From the NCBI GenBank assembly GCA_022707665.1, contig JAKJAE010000063.1, positions 1 through 11,713 on the forward strand: a stretch of DNA of 11,713 bases. Reading direction: 5' to 3'. The position numbers and the translations under genes were made by a program. A model generated the notes under the pieces. The model did not search any database. It saw only the letters and a list, made by a program, of their open reading frames with translations, and was not told the origin of the DNA. This document shows positions 1 through 6,099 of the stretch, piece by piece (positions within the stretch are counted from its first letter, which is position 1; every line of letters starts with the position of its first letter). The DNA comes from Chloroflexota bacterium. GTDB lineage: Bacteria > Chloroflexota > Anaerolineae > B4-G1 > SLSP01.

Positions 1-1392
1 CTGGGCCACATATTCGCGCTGGGCATCGATCCAGGCGTTTGGCACATCAACGAAGGCCACTCGGCGTTCATGGTGTTAGAGCGGGTGCGCGAATATGTGG
101 CCCAGGGCCTGACGTTCGATGCAGCGTCCGCGCGAGTTCGTGCCAGTACCGTGTTCACGACCCATACGCCGGTGCCGGCCGGCCACGACGCCTTCGACTT
201 CGGTCTCATCGACAAGTACTTTCACGATTTCTGGCCCGAGTTGGGGCTTACACGTGATGAGTTCCTGGAGCTGGGCAGTCACGATCCCGGCTATGGAGCG
301 GCCTTCAACATGACCAAGCTGGCCCTGCAGCTCGCGGGCCAGGCCAATGGCGTCAGCGCGCTGCATGGCGAGGTAAGCCGCAAAATGTGGCAGGGTCTAT
401 GGCCCGATCGCGCCGTCGAGGATGTGCCTATCAGCCATGTGACGAACGGGGTGCACCTTTCGTCGTGGACGGGCGAGGCGATGCATCGGCTCTACCGCCG
501 ATATGTGAGCCCCGACTGGATTCGGCGTCAGGATGACCCTCTGCTCTGGGCCCGTGTTGAGGAGATCCCCGACGCCGAGCTGTGGGATGCGCACGTGATC
601 CTCAAGCAGAAGATGTTTGCGACGATCCGCGAGCGGGCGAGGCAGGATTGGATAACGCGCTCGATGCCCCCGGAGGAGTTGCTGGCTTCGGGCATTTTCC
701 TCGATCCCAATGCGCTCGTGATCGGCTTCTCTCGGCGTTTCGCAACGTACAAGCGTGCTACGTTGATCTTCCAGGACATCGACCGGCTGATGCGGTTGGT
801 GCATGATCCCTATCGCCCAGTTCAGGTGATCTTCGCCGGCAAAGCCCACCCCGCCGACGATCCTGGCAAGCTGCTGTTGCAGCGCCTGTACAATTACGCC
901 CGTGATCCGAAGTTTGGGGGGCGCATCGCCTTCGTTGAAGACTACGATATGCATGTCTCGCGCTATCTGGTTCAGGGCGTGGATGTGTGGCTCAACACAC
1001 CGCGGAAGCCTAACGAGGCCAGCGGTACCAGTGGCATGAAGGCTGCGTTTAACGGCGTACTCAACCTGAGCATTCTTGATGGGTGGTGGGCCGAGGCCTA
1101 CAACGGACGCAATGGTTGGGCGATCGATTCTGGAGCCGAGACCGACAACTGGGATGAGCAGGATCGGACCGATGCCGAGGCACTCTACCGCATCCTCGAG
1201 GAGCAGGTCATGCCGCTCTATTACCAGCGCGACCGGGACAACGTCCCGCGAGATTGGGTGGCGATGATGCGTGAGGCCATCCGGACCATTGGCCCGCATT
1301 TCTCGACGCGGAGGATGGTCAAGGAGTATGCCGAACGCTATTACGTGCCGGCACTGCAGGCGTCATTGGCGTTGGAGTCCCAGGGGCACTAG
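1..1392 (+). CDS. glgP: Alpha-glucan (glycogen) phosphorylase, GT35, C-terminal part (5' end outside window)
   Basis: The frame is open from base 1, so the gene starts upstream; 463 residues are visible. Known family role: PLP-dependent phosphorolysis of alpha-1,4-glucan to glucose-1-phosphate in the cytoplasm. Sequence signs, in order: WHINEGHSAF (from base 40), FTTHTPVPAGHD, NGVHLSSW, the phosphate-site segment GFSRRFATYKRA, FAGKAHPADDPGK, and the PLP-binding segment EASGTSGMKAAFNG with the expected Schiff-base lysine at 1039-1041, followed by LDGWWAEAYNGRNGWAI. This pattern fits the shorter bacterial/archaeal alpha-glucan phosphorylase subgroup rather than the muscle/E. coli type; that subgroup assignment is from memory. 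It ends with TAG, 18 bp before a perfect hairpin. No frameshift or missing catalytic residue is seen in the visible part. The first methionine codon, at 70, is internal and is not the start. Confidence 0.95.
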   Translation: MGHIFALGIDPGVWHINEGHSAFMVLERVREYVAQGLTFDAASARVRASTVFTTHTPVPAGHDAFDFGLIDKYFHDFWPELGLTRDEFLELGSHDPGYGAAFNMTKLALQLAGQANGVSALHGEVSRKMWQGLWPDRAVEDVPISHVTNGVHLSSWTGEAMHRLYRRYVSPDWIRRQDDPLLWARVEEIPDAELWDAHVILKQKMFATIRERARQDWITRSMPPEELLASGIFLDPNALVIGFSRRFATYKRATLIFQDIDRLMRLVHDPYRPVQVIFAGKAHPADDPGKLLLQRLYNYARDPKFGGRIAFVEDYDMHVSRYLVQGVDVWLNTPRKPNEASGTSGMKAAFNGVLNLSILDGWWAEAYNGRNGWAIDSGAETDNWDEQDRTDAEALYRILEEQVMPLYYQRDRDNVPRDWVAMMREAIRTIGPHFSTRRMVKEYAERYYVPALQASLALESQGH

Positions 1393-1410
1393 CGAGATCG
1401 CTTCACAATC

Positions 1411-1445
1411 AGCCAGCGCCGCCTCGACTAGAGGCGGCGCTGGCT
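1411..1445. terminator. Perfect 15-bp hairpin between convergent genes
   Basis: The arms 1411-1425 (AGCCAGCGCCGCCTC) and 1431-1445 are exact reverse complements around a 5-nt loop (GACTA). The hairpin sits 18 bp after the phosphorylase stop and 36 bp after the convergent metallopeptidase stop, so it probably serves both strands. There is no T-run after the stem on either strand, so it is not a textbook intrinsic terminator. Inference: a bidirectional terminator or mRNA 3'-end stabiliser. Confidence 0.75.
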
Positions 1446-1481
1446 CCATTCCATACTGTGTGATCCTGACCGGAGAAGAGA

Positions 1482-1850
1482 TCAGTAGGCACCCAGGTCG
1501 CGCAGACGGTCGTCACTGATGCCAAAGTGATGGGCGATCTCGTGGCGGAGGACATGCTCGACCATAGCGCGCACTTCCTCCTCACTTTGGCAACGTAACT
1601 GGATGGGCACGCGGTAGATGCTGATCTTGTCAGGCAGCACAAGCGTGTAGCTGCGGGTGCGGTGGGTCCGAGGCACCCCGTGGTAGAAGCCGAGTAACTC
1701 GGTGCTGTGTCTGATACCCGCCAGACGCATCGTCGCTCTGTCCGGGCGGTCCTCGACGATGATGTCGACGTTTTCGAGCATCTCCAGGAGTTCAGGAGGT
1801 AGTGCATCCACTACTTCCGCGACAATCGCCTCGAAAGTTGTCCGCTCCAT
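1482..1850 (-). CDS. Small zinc metallopeptidase of the zincin_1 (MtpA/PF06262-like) family, 122 aa
   Basis: A short protein whose C-terminal end carries HEIAHHFGISDD (His103, Glu104, His107, Asp113). This is an HExxHxxGxxD zinc site in which two histidines and an aspartate would bind the metal and the glutamate would act as catalytic base. The length (about 120 aa) and the position of the motif close to the C-terminus match the minimal zincin family known in actinobacteria and Chloroflexota, whose substrates are largely unknown. No signal peptide or membrane segment is seen, so it is likely cytosolic. The ATG at 1850-1848 is preceded by a purine-rich GAGGGGG Shine-Dalgarno. The start lies 10 nt after the transporter's stop codon, so the two are almost certainly co-transcribed from the promoter at about 3112. 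It ends in TGA. Confidence 0.85.
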   Translation of the reverse strand: MERTTFEAIVAEVVDALPPELLEMLENVDIIVEDRPDRATMRLAGIRHSTELLGFYHGVPRTHRTRSYTLVLPDKISIYRVPIQLRCQSEEEVRAMVEHVLRHEIAHHFGISDDRLRDLGAY

Positions 1851-1860
1851 GCCCCCTCGT

Positions 1861-3063
1861 CTATTCTGCCGGGCTGAGCACCAGTGTCGCTGCTGCCTCG
1901 GTCTGCACCTGAAGCGCCCTGGCGAACGGAATCGAGATGAGGATCAGGACAGCCGATGCCAGGAATACGCCCTGGTAATCGATAATGGGTAGCAGGGCCC
2001 CTGCCAGGAAAGGGACGCCCACTGAGCTGATGTGGTCAAAGGTGACGCCGGCGGTCAGCGTGGGTGTGAGTTCCTCCGGCGGCGCCGTGCGATACACATA
2101 GGTCGACAGCCCCAGGCCGAAGGGGGTGACCAGCTTGATAATGATCCAGAGGGCGATGAGAATCCACAGATTCCCGACCACGGCGTAGCCGAAGCAGCAG
2201 AGGGCCAGGACGGCGTAGGAGAGTGGGGTCGTCACCTGCTCGCCCCGTCGGTCGATGATCCTGCCCATTGCAGGGGAGAGCGCCAGTGTCAGGACACTGC
2301 TGACCAGGGTGAGCGTGCTAATGTGCCAGACGCGCAGCCCGAAGTTCTCGACGAGCATCAGCGTGATGAAGCTGCCCAGGACCAACTTCCGCGCTCCGGA
2401 GAAGAAAATCAGGACGTAGTAGCGCCAATAGCGTCCCTTGATCAGAATGCGCGACGGCTCGACCTCGGTTGTGCCCAGGTGTTTGGGCAGGAGGTAGAGC
2501 AGAAGCGAGGACACGACAATCACGATACCGCCTACCACGTAATAGGTGGTGAGGGGCATCGAGGGCAACAATCCCGAGATCAGAGAGATGGCCCCCATCC
2601 CTGCGATGCCTGCCAGCGAACCCACCGACGTCAGCGCACCGAGTACGTATCCGGCGTTCTGTTTGTTGCTCAGTGCCAGGCCGATGGCGCTGTTGAGCGG
2701 TGCCCAGAGGTGGAAGCCGAAACTGCCGGCGACCACGGCCAGGAGGAGAGCGGAATAGGATCCCACGAAGGCGTGCACGAAGTAGCCCACGCCCATCAGG
2801 AACAGGGCCAACGTGCCCTGGCGCATCAGCGGGAGCCGCATCGTGAGCGCAGCGAGGAAGATGAGTCCAAGACCCGGCAACTCCCTGACACCTTCCAACC
2901 ACAGGACCTGGCCCTCGGTCAGATCCAGGGTCTCGATGAAGAAGTTCATGCGCGTGCCGTCCAGCAACCCCTGACCGAAGCGGGCGAGAAAGAGCGTGAT
3001 TGCGAAGAGGATCAGGTTGCGGGTCCAGACGGTGGTGTCGTAGCGTAGCCGAAAGCGTTGCAT
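1861..3063 (-). CDS. Major facilitator superfamily transporter, 400 aa
   Basis: The protein is strongly hydrophobic throughout, with roughly 12 predicted membrane helices in two halves. The linker is charged and hydrophilic (PKHLGTTEVEPSRILIKGR) and the loop between helices 8 and 9 carries MGRIIDRRGEQ, resembling the MFS loop motif. Substrate cannot be told from sequence. I chose the ATG at 3063-3061 (MQRFRLRYDT). It has AGGAG 5-8 nt upstream, the cytoplasmic N-terminus is short and basic, and the 31 codons that would extend the frame to 3156 cross the predicted -10 box and are not membrane-like. It is first in a two-gene operon with the metallopeptidase (10-nt gap) and divergent from ssrA. 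It ends in TAG. Confidence 0.85.
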   Translation of the reverse strand: MQRFRLRYDTTVWTRNLILFAITLFLARFGQGLLDGTRMNFFIETLDLTEGQVLWLEGVRELPGLGLIFLAALTMRLPLMRQGTLALFLMGVGYFVHAFVGSYSALLLAVVAGSFGFHLWAPLNSAIGLALSNKQNAGYVLGALTSVGSLAGIAGMGAISLISGLLPSMPLTTYYVVGGIVIVVSSLLLYLLPKHLGTTEVEPSRILIKGRYWRYYVLIFFSGARKLVLGSFITLMLVENFGLRVWHISTLTLVSSVLTLALSPAMGRIIDRRGEQVTTPLSYAVLALCCFGYAVVGNLWILIALWIIIKLVTPFGLGLSTYVYRTAPPEELTPTLTAGVTFDHISSVGVPFLAGALLPIIDYQGVFLASAVLILISIPFARALQVQTEAAATLVLSPAE

Positions 3064-3111
3064 GAGATCTCCTGGGTGCGAAGGTGCCAGCACCGTGTTG
3101 TGTTGATAGCG

Positions 3112-3117
3112 ATTATA
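3112..3117 (-). promoter_or_regulatory. Probable -10 box for the MFS-metallopeptidase operon
   Basis: The minus strand reads TATAAT at 3117-3112, putting a start of transcription near 3105 and a leader of about 42 nt before the transporter ATG. No good -35 lies 16-18 bp upstream (the hexamer at the 16-bp distance is AGGCTC), so the promoter may be weak or activator dependent. It is back to back with the ssrA promoter. Confidence 0.45.
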
Positions 3118-3147
3118 CACGATCGGGAAGTCCGAGCCTTGCTCAGC

Positions 3148-3175
3148 TTGTCCCACTCGTCAATCCTGCTATAAT
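3148..3175 (+). promoter_or_regulatory. ssrA promoter, extended -10 type
   Basis: The -35 is TTGTCC (3148-3153), followed by a 16-bp spacer and a perfect -10 TATAAT (3170-3175) preceded by TGC, that is an extended -10. The predicted +1, after 7 nt, falls exactly on the first base of the tmRNA acceptor stem (3183), which makes this a strong call and a useful calibration for the other promoters in the window. Confidence 0.85.
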
Positions 3176-3182
3176 GATGTGT

Positions 3183-3578
3183 GGGGATGATCGGTTTCGA
3201 CGGGGAAGGCTGGCTGTGGGCTGCGGGCCGGGGAGGCTTCGTCTCCGTAAACCCAGAAGCAAACCAACAAATGCCAACCCAATGGCAAACACTTGGGCGC
3301 CCGTCGCCGTCGCTGCGTAAGCAGTAAGCGACTAACCCCAAAAACCTGACCGGGTATCCGGTCACGCCCCTCCGGCATCTCGCATGCGTGTCGGAGTAAG
3401 GTGACATAATGTATGCGTGCTAGCTGGCTGACACCGATAGGCTAGCCCAAGAGATATCGGATGGCGCGGATGTGGCGTGGTCGGCAACGGCCCTCCGCGC
3501 GAGATGAAATCGCCGACTACGCTCGTAGAAGCTCATCGTCGAATTCTTCGGACGCGGGTTCGATTCCCGCCATCTCCA
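3183..3578 (+). ncRNA. ssrA: tmRNA (transfer-messenger RNA)
   Basis: It rescues stalled ribosomes with SmpB and tags the unfinished protein for proteolysis. The 5' end has GGGGATGATC followed by GGTTTCGACGGGG, the conserved tmRNA start. The 3' end has the T-arm GCGGGTTCGATTCCCGC and CATCTCC, which pairs with the 5' GGGGATG to give a 7-bp acceptor stem with one G-U pair. The discriminator A is at 3578. The next bases are CTC, so the CCA tail is not encoded and must be added by the CCA-adding enzyme. The tag reading frame is at 3273-3320. The length of 396 nt is typical of one-piece tmRNA with several pseudoknots, which I did not fold in detail. It is transcribed alone, between a strong promoter and a 17-bp hairpin. 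Confidence 0.97.
3273..3320 (+). CDS. ssrA: tmRNA proteolysis tag reading frame (ANPMANTWAPVAVAA)
   Basis: It reads from GCC at 3273 to TAA at 3318-3320. The tag begins Ala-Asn, as most do, and ends Val-Ala-Val-Ala-Ala, the small hydrophobic C-terminus that ClpXP-type proteases recognise. A shorter alternative resume codon is GCA at 3285 (ANTWAPVAVAA). I prefer GCC because the resulting 15-residue length resembles the Chloroflexus tag as I remember it and because of the A-rich bases just before it. The resume point cannot be proved from sequence alone. Confidence 0.75.
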   Translation, partial: ANPMANTWAPVAVAA

Positions 3579-3581
3579 CTC

Positions 3582-3619
3582 ACACAGAGATAGCCACCAC
3601 CAGGTGGCTATCTCTGTGT
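3582..3619 (+). terminator. Perfect 17-bp hairpin after ssrA
   Basis: The arms 3582-3598 (ACACAGAGATAGCCACC) and 3603-3619 are exact reverse complements with a 4-nt ACCA loop. The hairpin starts 3 nt after the mature tmRNA end. There is no T-run afterwards. Probable roles are transcription termination and guiding 3' trimming of the tmRNA precursor. Confidence 0.8.
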
Positions 3620-3995
3620 CGATGAGGTGTCGACAGACGAAACGAAAAGCATCGAGGAGCGCTTGCACACCATCGCGCCGGCATCTACGACGTGCCAGAC
3701 GTACTTCTCGCGTCCTGGCGTCGGCATGGGGCGGTGGGGAGAGCCCGGCAGAGCGCTGAAGAAGTAGCCCAGCCGACCGTAGGCCTTGGCATTGGTGCCA
3801 CTGAGGCCGGCAAGCACGAGCGTTGGCGATCTCCTACATCCCGGTTACCATGGGGATTGCCGTCGTCGATTATGTCCCATCTCTGGTAGTGCTGGAGCGT
3901 TACGGCTGTAGACTCATCGATGAGAGAACACTTCTGGTACACATCGCGAACGCGAAGGTTGCGTCCAGGAATTGCAGATACGACCAGCGAGAGTT
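3620..3995. other. 376 bp without a recognisable gene, downstream of ssrA
   Basis: Short open frames exist on both strands (for example 3823-4023 plus, 3608-3817 minus, 3685-3942 minus), but none has a convincing ribosome site or a family I recognise, and they overlap one another. No tRNA, repeat of the tmRNA 3' end, or integrase is seen. The stretch contains a 12-bp palindrome (3913-3924) and must carry the unidentified promoter for the NTPase-holB pair. It may be decayed sequence, since tmRNA 3' ends are common integration sites, but that is only a guess. Confidence 0.5.
3913..3924. repeat. 12-bp perfect palindrome CTCATCGATGAG
   Basis: A self-complementary site about 70 bp upstream of the NTPase start. 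The size and symmetry fit a dimeric regulator site, but a single 12-bp palindrome can occur by chance. Confidence 0.3.
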
Positions 3996-4562
3996 ATGCC
4001 AACCCCTAGGATTGTCCTGCTGACCGGCGGGAGACAGATCGGCAAGACTACAACGTTGTCCGAGGCTGTGAAACGGCTTCAGGATGCCGGCGTCAAGGTC
4101 GCCGGATTGTTGACACAGCGCACCGGCCCTCATGACCTTGCCGTGATCGAGCTCTACACGGGGGCCAGGTACTCCTTGACCGACCCCTATCGTGATATCC
4201 CCGGTGCTCCGACCCCGAACTTCGTTATGAACGAAGCGGCATTTGCCCGCAGCACTGCCGCGCTGGCGACGTCTTTCCCGACCCAGGTGTTCGTGTTGGA
4301 CGAGATTGGCCCGTTGGAGTTGCGCCATCACCGTGGCTGGGTGAGCGTGCTGGATCTGCTCAAGCGCGAATCCTATGCGGTGGCTTTCATCGTCGTTCGG
4401 CCCGAGCTGCTGGGGGACGCCGTTGTCGAGCTACCTGATGCGGAGTATACGGTGATTCGGGTCGATGTGGACAGTCGCCAGGGATTGGGCTCTTACCTGT
4501 TTGACGCAGCCACGGCGCGGCTTTCGGATGCATCGATGGCTTCACCAGGGTGTGGGCGATGA
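3996..4562 (+). CDS. THEP1-family P-loop nucleoside-triphosphatase, 188 aa
   Basis: Walker A is GGRQIGKTT (G11 to T19) and Walker B is VFVLDEIGPLEL (Asp102-Glu103). The DEIG-x-x-EL form and the preceding AGLLTQR segment are typical of the THEP1 NTPase family, first known from thermophiles, which hydrolyses NTPs in vitro and has an unclear biological role. The ATG at 3996 was chosen over an upstream TTG at 3972: the ATG has a weak GAGAG element and puts Walker A at the usual distance from the N-terminus, while the AGGA before the TTG is too close to it. The stop overlaps the holB start as ATGA, so the two are translationally coupled. In many genomes thymidylate kinase, another small P-loop protein, sits beside holB; the DEIG signature argues against that here. 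Confidence 0.8.
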   Translation: MPTPRIVLLTGGRQIGKTTTLSEAVKRLQDAGVKVAGLLTQRTGPHDLAVIELYTGARYSLTDPYRDIPGAPTPNFVMNEAAFARSTAALATSFPTQVFVLDEIGPLELRHHRGWVSVLDLLKRESYAVAFIVVRPELLGDAVVELPDAEYTVIRVDVDSRQGLGSYLFDAATARLSDASMASPGCGR

Positions 4563-5551
4563 AGGAATGGCCGGTCGTTGGCCATCGCTGGGCCCTCCAG
4601 CAGTTACACCATGCCATTGCGACCGGTGAGGTTCCACATGCCCTGCTGATCACGGGCCCCGAGAGTGTAGGTAAACACACGCTGGCCAGGCAACTGGTGG
4701 CTGCAATGCTGTGCCGCGCGGATCCAGGGGAGCGTCCCTGTGGGCATTGTCTGTCGTGCCGTAAGCTGGTGTCGGGCAACCATCCGGATTACATGGAAGT
4801 TGTGTCCGGCGATCGAACGGCTCACCTCCGGATTGAGCAGATTCGCGAAGTCGAGCGTTTCCTATCGCTGACCCCCAATGAGAGTTCCTGCAAGATCGCC
4901 CTGATCGGCGACTTCGAACGTGCAACGACAGGCGCTGCGAATGCGCTGTTGAAGACGTTGGAGGAACCCCCGGCCTATGCGCATCTGATACTCCTGGCTA
5001 CAGATGCCGAGGTGCTCCTGCCGACCATCGTCTCCAGGACGCAACAGCTCGTTCTCAGACCGCTCTCCACACAGGAGGTCGAGTCTGCCCTGACCTCGAC
5101 GTGGGGCGTTGAGGGAGAGCGTGCTGGACACCTGGCGCGCCTGTCGGGCGGGCGAATTGGCTGGGCAGTGCGGGCCACGGCAGACCCCGAGGCAGCTACG
5201 CCTATGGAGACTGCGGTCGAGGTGCTGGTCTCGATACTCTATGAAGACCTTCCGTCGCGCTTCGCGCGTGCTCAAGACCTTGCGCGGGATTCCGCGATGC
5301 TGGCCGAGACACTTGAGGCATGGTTGACGTTCTGGCGCGATGTGCTCCTGCAGCAGACGGGTAATGTGGAAGCCCTGGTCAACCTGGAGCAGCTTGAGCT
5401 GCTCGCATCATTGGGCAAAGCGGTTGATGTGACGACCACACTTCGCGTCCTGACCGAGCTCGAAGAGGCACAGGAAGCCGTGCTCGCGAATGCTAACGCG
5501 CAGTTGCTGGTTGAGAACCTGCTGCTCGAACTGCCCTCGCTCGCCAGTTAG
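4559..5551 (+). CDS. holB: DNA polymerase III clamp-loader subunit delta', 330 aa
   Basis: An AAA+ clamp-loader protein that helps load the sliding clamp. Visible features: Walker A GPESVGKHT (33-41); a zinc-binding module with Cys52, Cys61, Cys64 and Cys67; the clamp-loader signature NALLKTLEEPP (128-138); and a sensor/arginine segment TIVSRTQ (156-162), in which the usual SRC reads SRT. Length and domain order match delta' rather than the longer gamma/tau. The ATG at 4559 overlaps the NTPase stop (ATGA) and has AGGG 8 nt upstream. A GTG at 4550 is possible but would put three extra residues before the conserved start. It ends in TAG, 29 bp from the convergent spoVS stop, with no strong hairpin between. 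The Walker A lysine is kept, so ATP binding may be retained, unlike in E. coli delta'. Confidence 0.9.
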   Translation: MKEWPVVGHRWALQQLHHAIATGEVPHALLITGPESVGKHTLARQLVAAMLCRADPGERPCGHCLSCRKLVSGNHPDYMEVVSGDRTAHLRIEQIREVERFLSLTPNESSCKIALIGDFERATTGAANALLKTLEEPPAYAHLILLATDAEVLLPTIVSRTQQLVLRPLSTQEVESALTSTWGVEGERAGHLARLSGGRIGWAVRATADPEAATPMETAVEVLVSILYEDLPSRFARAQDLARDSAMLAETLEAWLTFWRDVLLQQTGNVEALVNLEQLELLASLGKAVDVTTTLRVLTELEEAQEAVLANANAQLLVENLLLELPSLAS

Positions 5552-5580
5552 CCGGGCGTGCGGACAACCCATCGGGGGTC

Positions 5581-5892
5581 TCAGCGATGAACTTGCTCCG
5601 AGAGAACTACGCCGGTTTCAGCAGCCAGAGCGGCAATCGAATCGACTGCAAACCGCATCGCGGTACGTTCCTTGCCATCGATGTTCACCTCCGAGAACGA
5701 GGGAATGCATGCAATATCGATGGCGTCCAGTTCCAGGTAGCCCCGCGCGATTGCGATGGCCTTGATGGCCTGGTTCACTGCACCTGCCCCGATGGCCTGT
5801 ACATCGACGCGTCCTTTTTCCCGGATGATGCCTGCGATGGCTCCGGCCACTGATGTGGCACGAGAGTTTGCTGCGACCTTGACGAGATCCAC
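5581..5892 (-). CDS. spoVS: SpoVS family protein, 103 aa
   Basis: It matches SpoVS almost end to end: MDLVKVAANS at the start, then SVAGAIAGIIREKG, QAIGAGAVNQAIKAIAIARG, IACIPSFSEV and IDGKERTAMR. In Bacillus SpoVS affects septation and spore coat assembly. It is an Alba-like small protein also found in non-spore-formers such as Thermus and Chloroflexota, where its job is less clear. The GTG at 5892-5890 is chosen because AAGGAGG lies 5 nt upstream, the family's N-terminus begins exactly there, and the predicted transcription start (about 5926) lies downstream of the upstream in-frame ATGs (5979 and 5955). The C-terminus runs about 17 residues past the 86-residue Bacillus form. It ends in TGA, convergent with holB. 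Confidence 0.9.
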   Translation of the reverse strand: MDLVKVAANSRATSVAGAIAGIIREKGRVDVQAIGAGAVNQAIKAIAIARGYLELDAIDIACIPSFSEVNIDGKERTAMRFAVDSIAALAAETGVVLSEQVHR

Positions 5893-5932
5893 GTATGCCT
5901 CCTTGCTTACAGGGTGGGCAGTCCCTATGTTT

Positions 5933-5960
5933 ATTATACCAATATCTGCAGCCATGGCAA
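5933..5960 (-). promoter_or_regulatory. spoVS promoter
   Basis: On the minus strand TTGCCA (5960-5955), a 16-bp spacer and a perfect TATAAT (5938-5933). The predicted +1 is near 5926-5925, giving a leader of about 34 nt that contains the AAGGAGG ribosome site. Confidence 0.75.
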
Positions 5961-6003
5961 GTAAACGTGGCGCAAACACGTTGTTGTGCCAAATAACGTT
6001 TAC
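5961..6003. repeat. Interrupted inverted repeat between the spoVS and rluE-like promoters
   Basis: The outer arms GTAAACGT (5961-5968) and ACGTTTAC (5996-6003) are exact complements. Inner arms GGCGCAA (5969-5975) and TTGTGCC (5984-5990) pair with one G-T. A 5-nt bulge (AAATA) lies on the right side. The repeat directly abuts the outer edge of the spoVS -35, a typical activator position, and is about 60 bp from the divergent -35. The regulator is unknown. Confidence 0.4.
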
Positions 6004-6063
6004 CAGTTCGCTGTAAAGTTTGTTGAATCCGTGGATGCTGCCGTAATCGCTCTGCTATGACGC

Positions 6064-6091
6064 TTGTCATACCCTCTCTCGTGGGTATAAT
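6064..6091 (+). promoter_or_regulatory. Promoter of the rluE-like gene (leaderless)
   Basis: TTGTCA (6064-6069), a 16-bp spacer and a perfect TATAAT (6086-6091). The ATG begins 8 nt after the -10, so the expected +1 is 6099 or 6100, at or one base before the start codon. No Shine-Dalgarno is present. Confidence 0.8.
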
Positions 6092-6099
6092 CGCACGCG

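Noticed and set aside
397..1299. 300-codon open frame on the minus strand inside the phosphorylase gene
   Set aside because: It is antisense to a strongly conserved GT35 gene and has no family-like motifs; open antisense frames are expected in GC-rich genes.
2032..3048. 338-codon plus-strand frame opposite the MFS transporter
   Set aside because: Very hydrophilic, repetitive Glu/Gln/Asp/His composition that mirrors membrane-helix codons read backwards; a shadow of the transporter.
3420..3668. Minus-strand frame containing WRWRESNPRP
   Set aside because: This is the familiar false protein made by translating the 3' end of a tRNA/tmRNA backwards; the locus is ssrA.
3823..4023. 66-codon plus-strand frame with a hydrophobic start, overlapping the NTPase
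   Set aside because: No ribosome site, no recognisable family, and it runs 28 bp into the NTPase gene in another frame.
5893..5979. 29-codon N-terminal extension of SpoVS
   Set aside because: It crosses the predicted promoter, and the family's first residue coincides with the GTG that follows AAGGAGG.
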